Notes: generated by a model not told the origin, from the sequence alone. A stretch of 64,000 nt of DNA from Psychrosphaera saromensis (GCF_002954545.1 NZ_MSCH01000003.1:248001-312000); one strand, 5' to 3'. Positions 47,601-55,882 are shown, counted from the first letter of the stretch. Translations and numbers: made by a program.

Positions 47601-48605
47601 TACAATAGCACAGCGGATAGAGTTGCCTTACTTGGCGGTTATAGCGACGGTCAAACCGAAAATACTGAAAATAATTCACTGTTAGTCACCATTGAGCTTA
47701 ATTGTAGTAGTTGCCCAGCTTTTGACGTGCAAGAGTTCTCAAACACACCAGGCCTGGTATCATCCTATAATCGACTCACCTCTGGTGTGATACAAGATGA
47801 CGGTTCTGTTATTGCACTTGGCTTTGGTGCTGTAGATGACTCTCTAAAAGAAGATGTTTTTTTACTCAAAATGAATTTTGACCAGTCTTTTATTGGAATA
47901 ATAGATCCTGATTTTGATAATTCACCAAACGATGGTTCAGATAAGGATGATGGTGATGATGTTCTAAAGATCTCGACTGGCAATTCAAATAATGTTCATT
48001 CTGGAAAGTTAGTCCAATTATCAGACTCTTCTCTTGTGTATATCGCCACTCAAACTGAATCGGATGCCCAATCATATTTAGTCAGGTTAATTGATACAGA
48101 TGCCTCTTCAACTCAAAAATATGCAATTGATGTTAACTTTGATGACATATCTGCTGGCGATAGCGGAGTCGATGGTATTATTTTATTAGATATGGACTCG
48201 TTAAGTGCCAATCCACTGAATATTGAAGTAAAAGATTTGGCCGTTAACTCAAATGACGAAATTATTTTAGTTGGTAATGTCAGTACCACTGAAATTGATG
48301 CCGGTTTTATTGCAAAATTTAACGGACTTAACGGTGAAGCTGATAGCCTTGTAGGCAAAAACTCGTTATCCGGTTACTCTATTCCAAATGGCGATGCAGG
48401 TTGCAACTACTTAAATACAGGTCAAAACGAAGGCGACCTTTGTGACATTCTTGGGTATGACAGAGTGTCGATTGCAAGTGATGGTTCACTGATTATTCAC
48501 GCACTGCTGCCTGACTCTTCAGGTAGTTCGAATAATAGCGCAATTATGAAGTTCACAGAGCAACACAACGATAATGCAAGTTCCTATACGATCTCTAATG
48601 GATAA
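44649..48605 (+). CDS. Giant repeat lipoprotein (cadherin-like and delta-60-like repeats)
   Basis: About 1318 residues. The signal peptide ends in lipobox FINAC, with Ser/Glu-rich sequence after the cysteine. Residues ~180-275 look like a fibronectin III domain (SVSWNALTGMLRYNVYIS). About 283-385 is a cadherin-like repeat (APRFADQDGHIVTVDENSPEG...VTDPDEDAELTYSL). The remainder is a long propeller-like array with delta-60-type units (LDTSFSNNGI, DLAFGKNGRKHL, DNTFSQDGKY, DTDFNGSGYQ), plus Ca-binding-like DNDGDGNVDG. It is probably surface-exposed and adhesive. ATG at 44649 was chosen; GTG at 44640 and ATG at 44685 also fit. Base composition resembles neighbouring genes. Confidence 0.8.
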   Translation: MNIATQVPNKTKMYKIFALSTAMLFINACSESNSDSEQTSLESNTLSGNVIDASKVTLVQKSGPNSSGSQNKATDTTGSFNYPTTLSEFSGNISVAFDVANPQGLKQVFIGFEGSDLTLPICQQDCGTEYSAFVNGINPTLFGLSGREQNITLWVEDNDNDTYQVTSLGLTWRELAISGVTVTLDESSEELSVSWNALTGMLRYNVYISNDESLTGQNYVDLDGGEAKLALTSTSTVFTEKPVNDIYYILVSGIDGSGESAFSDKVMLGDDDTTTIVTENSAPRFADQDGHIVTVDENSPEGTPVYTPSVTDPDEDAELTYSLSNGHGVFQMHSKTGVVYVNNQGLLDYETQPHSYELNMTVTDETSLSDSLTIIVQVNDVTESSKFALDTSFSNNGISDFNTYADTANNDYPVDAVLDDENNRYLLSYSDKPIDEADYVFTVSKIKQDGTFDLAFGKNGRKHLEFDNLNDSNVDEFDDGASIDTFTPTKLKIDNLNHKIYVLGYQGYTAADLEPFLLRLNHNGTIDNTFSQDGKYEYLGSGDSSEAVDLVIHSNGSLYLAISSKYNPLSQTNPAANFKLAKLSTSGSQSEAYNYELISPNSNVYVVGLVENTAGNLIALGYADNDGDGNVDGMTLEMLIDNLSTEANNTKARSKFDLGSTSDTVATYKQIDGDTVLLGGSTGTDSVIIKLKISELNSIPILDTDFNGSGYQTIDTQSVEESVVSLDFNSAGDITYISKVVLDSGLYELIPGQLDSVGLPTEVNTSLQTKELTNTSGSGIADENIHAVVLFDNSDTTNTINIFSSLEKENDNGLSPSEGINTELEIYYETLANNTSLEVLTSRTDYEFQIADSLAVDSKLLHSSGKIITVTPRYNDSGTGDNSDAEGHTITRHDFVTGLINQEQNSLLQRNGYSDNYIKRHSTQLIELAETDDNGDNYLLSAEIIEDVSTSTLRVTKFTIDGEIYSGFPVEKILPDYAYFENNAYNSTADRVALLGGYSDGQTENTENNSLLVTIELNCSSCPAFDVQEFSNTPGLVSSYNRLTSGVIQDDGSVIALGFGAVDDSLKEDVFLLKMNFDQSFIGIIDPDFDNSPNDGSDKDDGDDVLKISTGNSNNVHSGKLVQLSDSSLVYIATQTESDAQSYLVRLIDTDASSTQKYAIDVNFDDISAGDSGVDGIILLDMDSLSANPLNIEVKDLAVNSNDEIILVGNVSTTEIDAGFIAKFNGLNGEADSLVGKNSLSGYSIPNGDAGCNYLNTGQNEGDLCDILGYDRVSIASDGSLIIHALLPDSSGSSNNSAIMKFTEQHNDNASSYTISNG

Positions 48606-48614
48606 CCAAGGTAA

Positions 48615-49442
48615 ATGAAAGTAACTTTTTATGGTACTCGGGGATCATGCCCTACCCCGGGACCATCTACGTTGAAGTATGGCGGCAATACAGCTTGTGT
48701 AATGGTAGAGTCTGAAGGCGGACAAAAACTGATTTTAGACGCTGGTACTGGTATTCGAGTTATCGGTGATGAATTTGTGAAACATAAAGAAGATGTTTAT
48801 ATTTTATTGTCCCATAATCATTATGACCATATTCAAGGCTTTCCATTTTTCAAACCTATTTACCAAAAAAATAGGAACATCTATATTTATCCAAGTGAAA
48901 CCACACCTAATCACCCAAGAGCGATAGTAGAGCAGATAAACGGCAGTTACTTCCCGTTAGATGAACATGAGTTACGAGCTAATTTGAATTTTGAACATCC
49001 TAATTGGCAAGCACAACCCGTTAGTATTAATGGCTTTCATGTCCACAGACGAGCGATTAACCACCCAAATGGTGGTTCTGCTTACATTATAGAGTCTAAT
49101 GGCAAGAGAATGGCTTATGTTACCGATAATGAACTTAGTCCACCGTCAGCACCATCAACTACACACAGTGAATGGAAAGCGTTTTTACTCGGTGTAGATT
49201 TGGTTATTCATGACGGCCAGTACACTGATGTTGATATGCCACTAAAACACGGTTGGGGGCATTCGTTAATCGCAGAAACCATTGACTTAGCGACGACTAG
49301 CCGCATTAAACAGTTAGCAATTTATAGCCATGATCCAGACCGAACCGATGACGATTTAGACAAATGGCAGTACAAAATTGATGCTATGAATTTAGATTGC
49401 AATATCTTCTTCGCACAAGAACAACAGTGTATTCAACTATGA
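48615..49442 (+). CDS. MBL-fold metallohydrolase, cyclic-nucleotide-phosphodiesterase-like (paralog 2)
   Basis: Second copy of the metallo-beta-lactamase hydrolase, 275 residues. The same signature elements are present: MKVTFYGTRGSCPTPGPSTLKYGGNT, LILDAGTGIR, the zinc motif SHNHYDHIQGFPFF, NHPNGGSAYII, YVTDNEL, GHSLIAETIDLA and YSHDPDRTDDD. All metal ligands are kept, so both copies should be active. It starts 9 bases after the giant lipoprotein stop, in the same apparent operon. Divergence from paralog 1 in the middle (about residues 95-150) suggests different substrates or partners. Confidence 0.85.
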   Translation: MKVTFYGTRGSCPTPGPSTLKYGGNTACVMVESEGGQKLILDAGTGIRVIGDEFVKHKEDVYILLSHNHYDHIQGFPFFKPIYQKNRNIYIYPSETTPNHPRAIVEQINGSYFPLDEHELRANLNFEHPNWQAQPVSINGFHVHRRAINHPNGGSAYIIESNGKRMAYVTDNELSPPSAPSTTHSEWKAFLLGVDLVIHDGQYTDVDMPLKHGWGHSLIAETIDLATTSRIKQLAIYSHDPDRTDDDLDKWQYKIDAMNLDCNIFFAQEQQCIQL

Positions 49443-49551
49443 TGTGAATATTGTTCACTCGCATTGAATAAAAAAACACCATATACTTAACAATAATTAC
49501 GCTTATGTTAGTGATAACAATAAAAAAACTGACAGGTAATAGAGAGTAACC

Positions 49552-51183
49552 ATGACTAATAAATTTAGCGACTCGGCTCTACAGCATTTAATTAATGTTG
49601 GTGTTGAGCTATCGACTGAGCAGGATACGACCAAGTTACTAGAGAACATTCTACTTAGTGCTAAAGAGCTGTCGAATGCTGACGGTGGTACTATTTACTC
49701 TATTACAGAAAAAAACACTCTTAAGTTTGAAACCTTATTAAATGACACCCTTAATATGTATATGGGTGGAACTTCTGGTGTACCAATTCCGTTTCCAGAA
49801 ATACCAATGTTTGTTAATGGTGAACCAAACGCAAATGCATTAGTGGCATATGCAGCAGCCACAGATCAAGTTATTAACATTTCAGATGCTTATGAGTCCG
49901 GCGACTATGACATGAGTGCATCTCGGAATATGGATGAAAAAACAGGTTATAGAACCAAATCTGTTTTAACCATTCCAATGAAAAACCATGAGAAAGAATT
50001 GATTGGTGTTATTCAACTCCTTAATGCACAACAAGATGATCAAGTCATAGACTTCACTCCTGAGTTAGAGACCATTATTCGCTCTCTCACATCAATGGCC
50101 GCTGTCGCACTGACCAATAGACAATTAATTGATGGTATGGAAGAGTTATTCCAATCACTAACTCGCTTAATTGCACGCGCCATCGATGCAAAATCGCCAT
50201 ACACTGGTGGTCACTGTAATCGAGTTCCGGAATTAACTATGTTAATTGCAGAGGCCGTATGTTTTACCAATACAGGGCCTTTAGCTGACTTCCACATGGA
50301 TGACGCTGAAAAGCATGAGCTTGCTGTTGCAGGCTGGTTACATGACTGTGGAAAAATAGTCACGCCTGAATATGTAATGGATAAGTCCACTAAGTTAGAA
50401 ACCATATTCGACCGCATTGCTTTAGTCGAATGCCGTATTGAACTGGCCATATCTGAAATAAAAATTAAACATCAACAACAGATTATTGATCAGTTAAAAC
50501 AAGGTAAAGACATAACTAGCCTTGAATCACAGTTACCAGCGTTAATTCAAGAGCTTGAAGATGATAGGTTGTTTTTATGCGCCGCTAATATTGGTGGTGA
50601 ATTCATGAAACCAGAAGATCAGCAAAGAGTTCAAGACATCGCCAACAAATATGATGTCACTATAAATGGAATTAAACAGCCTTTGCTTACCCGTAATGAG
50701 GTTTGTAATTTAGAAATTGCCAAAGGGACCTTGTTACCAGAAGAGCGAGAGATCATTAATCATCACATGGTGATCACTATAGAAATGTTGGAATCACTAC
50801 CATTTCCAAAACACTTACGTAATGTCACTGAATATGCCGGAGGTCATCATGAAAAAATGGATGGCACAGGTTATCCAAAAGGATTAACCCGTGAGCAAAT
50901 GTCAGTGCCAGCAAGAATGATGGCAATTGCTGATATATTTGAAGCGTTAACCGCTTCAGACAGACCTTACAAAAAAGCAAAAATGTTAAGTGAATGTTTA
51001 AATATTATGGGATTCATGAAGCTAGACAAACACATAGATCCAGATTTATTTGACGTGTTTATCGATGAAGAAGTTTACCTGCAATACGCACAGCAGTTCT
51101 TGGCTGAAGCACAAATAGACAATATAGATAAAAGTAAAATACCAGGGTATGTGCCACCTAAAAATAGGAAAACAACAGCTTAA
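49552..51183 (+). CDS. GAF and HD-GYP domain phosphohydrolase
   Basis: Cytoplasmic 543-residue signalling protein. An N-terminal GAF domain (about 20-195) precedes an HD-GYP domain. HD-GYP proteins hydrolyse c-di-GMP or related cyclic dinucleotides. The HD motif WLHDCGKIVTPEYVMDKSTKLET is near residue 262 and the GYP region GGHHEKMDGTGYPKGL near residue 428. Between them is a ~110-residue coiled-coil-rich insertion (RIELAISEIKIKHQQQIIDQ), seen in a recurring long-insert subgroup. NHHMVITIEMLESL and ADIFEALTASDRPYKKA are intact, so it is likely active. A GAGAGTAA ribosome site precedes the ATG. Confidence 0.9.
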   Translation: MTNKFSDSALQHLINVGVELSTEQDTTKLLENILLSAKELSNADGGTIYSITEKNTLKFETLLNDTLNMYMGGTSGVPIPFPEIPMFVNGEPNANALVAYAAATDQVINISDAYESGDYDMSASRNMDEKTGYRTKSVLTIPMKNHEKELIGVIQLLNAQQDDQVIDFTPELETIIRSLTSMAAVALTNRQLIDGMEELFQSLTRLIARAIDAKSPYTGGHCNRVPELTMLIAEAVCFTNTGPLADFHMDDAEKHELAVAGWLHDCGKIVTPEYVMDKSTKLETIFDRIALVECRIELAISEIKIKHQQQIIDQLKQGKDITSLESQLPALIQELEDDRLFLCAANIGGEFMKPEDQQRVQDIANKYDVTINGIKQPLLTRNEVCNLEIAKGTLLPEEREIINHHMVITIEMLESLPFPKHLRNVTEYAGGHHEKMDGTGYPKGLTREQMSVPARMMAIADIFEALTASDRPYKKAKMLSECLNIMGFMKLDKHIDPDLFDVFIDEEVYLQYAQQFLAEAQIDNIDKSKIPGYVPPKNRKTTA

Positions 51184-51235
51184 TACGCTGAACATACTAT
51201 TTATGGAAAATACAGCAGACATAATTAAAGGATTA

Positions 51236-53089
51236 ATGAGCAAGATGAAACAATCAATAGCCGTTTTGTTATTCAGCCTTTGTCTGTGTTGTACTTTGTC
51301 TGTCTCTGCCAATACCGCAACAACATCGATTTCCCCCAAATTAAAAGCAATTGAATCTGTTTACAAAGCGGACAGTCAACAAGCCTTAATATTAGCTAAA
51401 GAATTAATCACTGAATATCCAGACAACGCTGAAGTGATTACTTGGTTAGGCAGGTTATATCCAATATTTTCCGAGTTTGAGTTAGGTTATGAATATGCAA
51501 ATAAAGCACTCACATTAAATATATCTGCTTATGACAAAACCTATATGTACCTAACATTGGCGGATTATTATCAATATAAACAAAATACCCAACAACAATT
51601 TGAGTATTTAGAGCAAGCTATTGAATACGCAAAGAAAACCGAAGACCCAAATCTGATTGTCGAAATGGTATCGGCATATAGCAATATATTAGCTGACAAT
51701 AACCGTATTGACCAAGCGATGAGGTTTATGAGCCAATCCTATGAGCTTATTGACAGTGTAACTAGCCCTGATGCCCTTTCGACTATGTACAACGCCTTAT
51801 GTAACATTTATTTAAAAACAGGTCATACAGATGGCGCGATAGAGGCAATGTTAAAGTCTATCGACTATGTGATACAAAGTGGTAATACACAGCAGTTATC
51901 GGTTGCTTATTACAACCTTGCTGATATTTACATCAGTACCAATGACTACGAAAAAGCCATTAATGCGTATAAAAATTCGGATAAATATAGCCGGGAAAGC
52001 GGAGATATAATTGGTATTGCCTATGCCTATATGGGAATGGGACGAGGTTATTTACAAGCGAAAAATTATAAACAAGCATTGAGGGTTTTATTAGACGCTA
52101 AACAACGCTTTCTCTCAGAAAATATTGTTGAGAGCTTAATTCAAATCTATGGCGATCTTGCTAGTGCTCAATTGCATTTAAAACTATACGACGACGCTCA
52201 AGCCTCACTGTCAGATCTAAGCGCCTTGTCATCATATAAAACAGAAAAATCAGCTTATACTTACATTCAATCTATGAATACACAGGCTAGTTTATTCTTC
52301 GCGTTAAATAAATTTGAACAAGCTTACCAAGCACAGAAAAATTATACTGAACAACTTAAGGATTATCACCAAAAGCAACTAGACGCCTCCACAGAGTCAG
52401 CTTTTGAAAAACTAAAAAACTCTATTTACGCCAAAGATAACCAATTGCTGCTATTAGAAAACCAACTCAAAAAAGTTGAACTAGACAAACATAAGAAACA
52501 AACCAACTTCCTGTTAATTGTATCGTTACTCTCTATTTGCACCGCCGTTTTTGTTACCTTTATATTGTCGCGCAATATCAAACTACAAAAACAATTAGAT
52601 AAGTTAGCCACCACTGATTATTTAACTGGGTTATATAATCGTCGAAAAATCATGGCAATTTTATCCGAACGTTTTATTCAATTTAAAAAATCGAAAGACG
52701 TATTATATGTTTGTATGTTTGATTTAGATTTATTCAAAAAAATAAATGATTTATACGGTCACGTGATGGGAGATAGAGTGTTAAAACTTATAGCGGATTG
52801 CGCTATCAAGCACTTTGGTCCGGAACAACCTATTGGTAGATATGGCGGCGAAGAATTTTTAATTATCCTCAACTCAGAAAACTATCAAGCGGCTTATGCG
52901 TCGCTAGAACAATTTAGAGCTGCAGTTGAAGCTATTCAAGTAGATGGTTTATTCGAACCAGTTACTATCAGCTTAGGCTTATCTGAAGCATCGGTTAGTG
53001 ACCTTTATCAAACTGATATCATCCAAAGAGCAGACACCTCTCTTTATGAGGCTAAAAAATCTGGGCGAAATCGCCTATGTGGCAACTAA
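51236..53089 (+). CDS. TPR-containing diguanylate cyclase (GGDEF)
   Basis: Membrane-anchored c-di-GMP synthase, about 617 residues. A signal peptide or first membrane helix (KQSIAVLLFSLCLCCTLSVSAN) precedes a periplasmic TPR array (about 50-380; AYYNLADIYISTNDYEKAINAYKNS is a clear repeat). Then come a coiled coil and a membrane helix (FLLIVSLLSICTAVFVTFIL, about 435-455). The GGDEF domain has DYLTGLYNRRKIMAIL and the active-site variant RYGGEEFLIIL. No RxxD inhibitory site is obvious. ATG at 51236 was chosen for its AAAGGA site; ATG at 51245 is possible. It follows the HD-GYP gene, giving a synthase-hydrolase pair. Confidence 0.9.
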   Translation: MSKMKQSIAVLLFSLCLCCTLSVSANTATTSISPKLKAIESVYKADSQQALILAKELITEYPDNAEVITWLGRLYPIFSEFELGYEYANKALTLNISAYDKTYMYLTLADYYQYKQNTQQQFEYLEQAIEYAKKTEDPNLIVEMVSAYSNILADNNRIDQAMRFMSQSYELIDSVTSPDALSTMYNALCNIYLKTGHTDGAIEAMLKSIDYVIQSGNTQQLSVAYYNLADIYISTNDYEKAINAYKNSDKYSRESGDIIGIAYAYMGMGRGYLQAKNYKQALRVLLDAKQRFLSENIVESLIQIYGDLASAQLHLKLYDDAQASLSDLSALSSYKTEKSAYTYIQSMNTQASLFFALNKFEQAYQAQKNYTEQLKDYHQKQLDASTESAFEKLKNSIYAKDNQLLLLENQLKKVELDKHKKQTNFLLIVSLLSICTAVFVTFILSRNIKLQKQLDKLATTDYLTGLYNRRKIMAILSERFIQFKKSKDVLYVCMFDLDLFKKINDLYGHVMGDRVLKLIADCAIKHFGPEQPIGRYGGEEFLIILNSENYQAAYASLEQFRAAVEAIQVDGLFEPVTISLGLSEASVSDLYQTDIIQRADTSLYEAKKSGRNRLCGN

Positions 53090-53203
53090 TTCGCTTAAAT
53101 ATTCTAGTTAGTAAATAATTTGATCTTTATTATAGCCATATAAGCTTTTACCTTGGTGTCGAATACCGTACTCTCTAATCAAATAAATTTATAAGGATCA
53201 CCC

Positions 53204-53515
53204 ATGTCACAATTTGACAATGTCTCTGTTACAACCAATGCCAATGTTTACTTCGACGGAAAAGTAACAAGTCGTACTGTTACTTTCGCCGATGGCACCC
53301 ATAAAACATTAGGTATTATGATGCCTGGTGATTACGAGTTTGCCGCTAGCGATCAAGAATTAATGGAAATCAGCTCTGGTGAGCTAGATGTGTTATTACC
53401 AAATGCAGATTGGGTTTCAATCAAAGGTGGGGAAAGTTTTGAAGTGCCTGCTAATTCATCTTTTAAAGTAAAAGCCTCCACTGTGATTGATTATTGCTGT
53501 AGTTATTTTAAATAG
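53204..53515 (+). CDS. ppnP: Pyrimidine/purine nucleoside phosphorylase PpnP
   Basis: Small cupin-fold enzyme (formerly DUF1255/YaiE) that phosphorolyses nucleosides to base and ribose-1-phosphate. The 103-residue product shows NANVYFDGKVTSRTVTFADGTHKTLGIMMPG, ISSGELDVLLP and GESFEVPANSSFKVK, and ends DYCCSYFK. This is the full-length family pattern. An AAGGA ribosome site precedes the ATG. It is monocistronic. Confidence 0.94.
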   Translation: MSQFDNVSVTTNANVYFDGKVTSRTVTFADGTHKTLGIMMPGDYEFAASDQELMEISSGELDVLLPNADWVSIKGGESFEVPANSSFKVKASTVIDYCCSYFK

Positions 53516-53543
53516 GTCATCTACTACCGCAGAATATAAAAAC

Positions 53544-53583
53544 AAAAAAGCCAGTTGTTATTAACTTAACAACTGGCTTTTTT
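53544..53583. terminator. Bidirectional terminator between ppnP and gpsA
   Basis: A long perfect stem AAAAAAGCCAGTTGTTA/TAACAACTGGCTTTTTT with a 6-base loop and T-run on both strands. Confidence 0.93.
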
Positions 53584-53614
53584 TATATGAATACACTTCA
53601 TATTAACAAACGTA

Positions 53615-54625
53615 TTATTCTGACTTAGGATCTCTGGCCAACAAAGCCATGGCAGCTTCTTGTGCAGATTTTCCTTTATAAAGCACCTGATAGATTTGCT
53701 CAGTAATTGGCATTTCTACATTTACTTCGTTTGCTAACATATGTACTTCTTTAGTATTACGATACCCTTCAACAACTTGGCCTATCTCTTCCATCGCTGT
53801 ATCAACTGATTTACCTAATCCTAAAGCTAAACCAAAACGTCGATTTCGAGATTGATTGTCGGTACAAGTTAATACTAAATCACCTAAACCTGCCATGCCC
53901 ATTAATGACTTAGGATCAGCACCAAGTGCTACTGCCAACCTCATCATCTCAGCGAGTCCACGAGTGATCAAAGCGGTTCTTGCATTGGCTCCATAACCAA
54001 TTCCATCAGCCATTCCTGCACCGATAGCAATAACATTTTTAACCGCACCACCAAGCTGTACCGCAACAAAATCTGAGTTTGTATAAACTCTAAATTTGCG
54101 TTCGCAATGCAACATACCACTGATAGTTTCGGCAAACTCTTGATCTTCAGAAGATAAAGAAACCGCAGTTGGTAGACCTTGTACCATTTCTTTAGCAAAC
54201 GTCGGTCCTGACAAAACAGCCAGTGACGCGGAATCACCAAGTATATCTCGGGCAACCGTATCTAACAAACGGCCGGTATCAGGGTCTAATCCTTTTGTTG
54301 CCCAGCAAATCTTTGGATTCTCAGGTAACAAAGGTTGTATTTGTTTTAATACATTTGAAAATACATGACTAGGAACAACCACCAAATGTAACTCTGACTG
54401 AGTAACTGCTTCGGTCAAATCATTGGTTACATGGAGTGTTTCTGGGAAGTCAGCACCTGGTAAGTATTTTCGGTTTTGACGATGTAATTGCATATCTGCC
54501 ATTTGTTCTTTATCTCGTCCCCACATGATCACTTCATGACCATTACGGGCAAAACAAAAAGCAAGGGCGGTGCCATAAGAGCCCGCCCCTAAAATTGCAA
54601 TTCTGAATTTTTTATCAGAACTCAT
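53615..54625 (-). CDS. gpsA: NAD(P)-dependent glycerol-3-phosphate dehydrogenase
   Basis: Makes sn-glycerol-3-phosphate from dihydroxyacetone phosphate for phospholipid synthesis. The 336-residue product shows [24 protein letters not shown] (dinucleotide fold), [19 protein letters not shown], the catalytic Lys region [18 protein letters not shown] near residue 190, and [23 protein letters not shown]. It is last in the yibN-grxC-secB-gpsA operon. Confidence 0.97.
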   Translation of the reverse strand: MSSDKKFRIAILGAGSYGTALAFCFARNGHEVIMWGRDKEQMADMQLHRQNRKYLPGADFPETLHVTNDLTEAVTQSELHLVVVPSHVFSNVLKQIQPLLPENPKICWATKGLDPDTGRLLDTVARDILGDSASLAVLSGPTFAKEMVQGLPTAVSLSSEDQEFAETISGMLHCERKFRVYTNSDFVAVQLGGAVKNVIAIGAGMADGIGYGANARTALITRGLAEMMRLAVALGADPKSLMGMAGLGDLVLTCTDNQSRNRRFGLALGLGKSVDTAMEEIGQVVEGYRNTKEVHMLANEVNVEMPITEQIYQVLYKGKSAQEAAMALLARDPKSE

Positions 54626-54665
54626 ACTGTCTCCACTTTAAGCGACAAAATTTATAAAGTAACGT

Positions 54666-55151
54666 TTACGCGTCTAACTTTTGACCTTCAGCTTGTGCTT
54701 TAGCTTGTTGCATATATTGAGCAAACAAGGCATCAAAGTTAACAGGTGAAAGGTTTAATGCAGGGAAAGTTCCACGATTAACTAAATTAGAAACCGTTTC
54801 ACGAGCATAAGGGAATAATGTATTTGGACAGAACGCACCTAACATATGTGCAATTTGACCTTCTGGCATATTACCAATTACAAAAATACCAGCTTGTTGA
54901 ACTTCACACAAAAACGCAGTTTGTCCTTCAACTGTTGCCGTTACTGTTACTGATAACGTAACTTCAAACACGCCTTCTTCAACTTTTACACTTTTGTTGT
55001 CTAAGTCTAACTTAATTTCTGGCTGCCATTCTTTAGTAAAGATAGCTGGAGAGTTAGGTGTTTCAAACGAAACATCTTTTACATAAATGCGTTGAATTGA
55101 AAATTGTGGAGCTGTTTCATTTGTTTGAGTTGCCGCTTCTTGTTCTGCCAT
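54666..55151 (-). CDS. secB: Protein-export chaperone SecB
   Basis: Cytosolic tetrameric chaperone that holds preproteins unfolded and hands them to SecA. The 161-residue product carries [37 protein letters not shown] and the [17 protein letters not shown] motif. It has the usual length with an acidic/Gln-rich N-terminus. It is 23 bases after grxC and 40 before gpsA. Confidence 0.97.
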   Translation of the reverse strand: MAEQEAATQTNETAPQFSIQRIYVKDVSFETPNSPAIFTKEWQPEIKLDLDNKSVKVEEGVFEVTLSVTVTATVEGQTAFLCEVQQAGIFVIGNMPEGQIAHMLGAFCPNTLFPYARETVSNLVNRGTFPALNLSPVNFDALFAQYMQQAKAQAEGQKLDA

Positions 55152-55174
55152 TTTATTTTATTCCTGAATTTTAT

Positions 55175-55432
55175 TTATTTTGATAACAACGCGTCTAATT
55201 TATTCGCACGTTCTAAAGCCATTAAATCATCACAACCGCCCACGTAATGATCGCCAATGAAAATTTGAGGAACCGTTGACGGTCCTTTTGTTCTAGCTAT
55301 CATTGGGTCTCTTAGTTCTGGGTGTTGATCTATTTTTATTTCAGTAAACTCAACTTGTTTTGCATTTAACAAAGCAAGTGCTCTACTGCAAAAAGGACAA
55401 TATCCTTTGGTATAAATATCTATATGTGCCAT
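55175..55432 (-). CDS. grxC: Glutaredoxin 3
   Basis: Glutathione-dependent disulfide reductase, 85 residues. The dithiol active site is GYCPFCSRAL at Cys12/Cys15 (C-P-F-C, against the usual C-P-Y-C). The cis-Pro motif STVPQIFIGDHYVGGCDDL is intact. It lies between a rhodanese gene and secB, as in E. coli. Confidence 0.96.
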   Translation of the reverse strand: MAHIDIYTKGYCPFCSRALALLNAKQVEFTEIKIDQHPELRDPMIARTKGPSTVPQIFIGDHYVGGCDDLMALERANKLDALLSK

Positions 55433-55453
55433 ATCTAAGAGTCTTATTTTTAT

Positions 55454-55882
55454 TTATTTTTTAACTACAGGTAAGCTTGCGCTTATCCAACTTTGAATGC
55501 CACCTTGCAGTACAGAAACCTGTTCAAAACCAGCTTTGCTCATTTGCTTAGCTGCTCCTTTGGCCGTCATACCAGTGTTACAAACAATTACTATGGGGTC
55601 AGCCTTTTTATTTTCAAGCGCACCAAATTGACCACTAGTGATTTTATCCATTGGTAAATGAATAGAGTCTGTAATACGACCTTTATTAAAATCAGCAATC
55701 GCACGGGTATCAACAACTTGACCGTTTGAACGATTCACCAACATGGTTAAGTCGTGGCTGGATACCATCTTAACTGAAGATGTAGCACCAGATAACCAAC
55801 TCATTACCAACATTAAAAACAACAGAGCCCACGCAGCTCCTAACATATAATGATTGCCAATAAACTCAACAAACTGTTCCAT
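55454..55882 (-). CDS. Membrane-anchored rhodanese-like protein (YibN-like)
   Basis: Single-domain sulfurtransferase-like protein of 142 residues. One N-terminal membrane helix (about 13-31, MLGAAWALLFLMLVMSWL) anchors a rhodanese domain whose active-site loop is VCNTGMTAKGAA, with the catalytic Cys near residue 110. DTRAIADFNKGRITDSIHLPM is the conserved first half. It is first gene of the grxC-secB-gpsA operon, as yibN is in E. coli. Confidence 0.93.
   Translation of the reverse strand: MEQFVEFIGNHYMLGAAWALLFLMLVMSWLSGATSSVKMVSSHDLTMLVNRSNGQVVDTRAIADFNKGRITDSIHLPMDKITSGQFGALENKKADPIVIVCNTGMTAKGAAKQMSKAGFEQVSVLQGGIQSWISASLPVVKK

Noticed and set aside
49552-51183. HD-GYP insertion considered as a frameshift or gene fusion artefact
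   Set aside because: The reading frame is continuous, flanking catalytic motifs are intact, and a long-insert HD-GYP subgroup with a similar DKxTKLETI...RIEL pattern is known to me.
51149-51235. Upstream extension of the TPR-GGDEF gene overlapping the HD-GYP gene
   Set aside because: The extension would precede the signal peptide and overlap the previous coding region; the AAAGGA site supports the later start.
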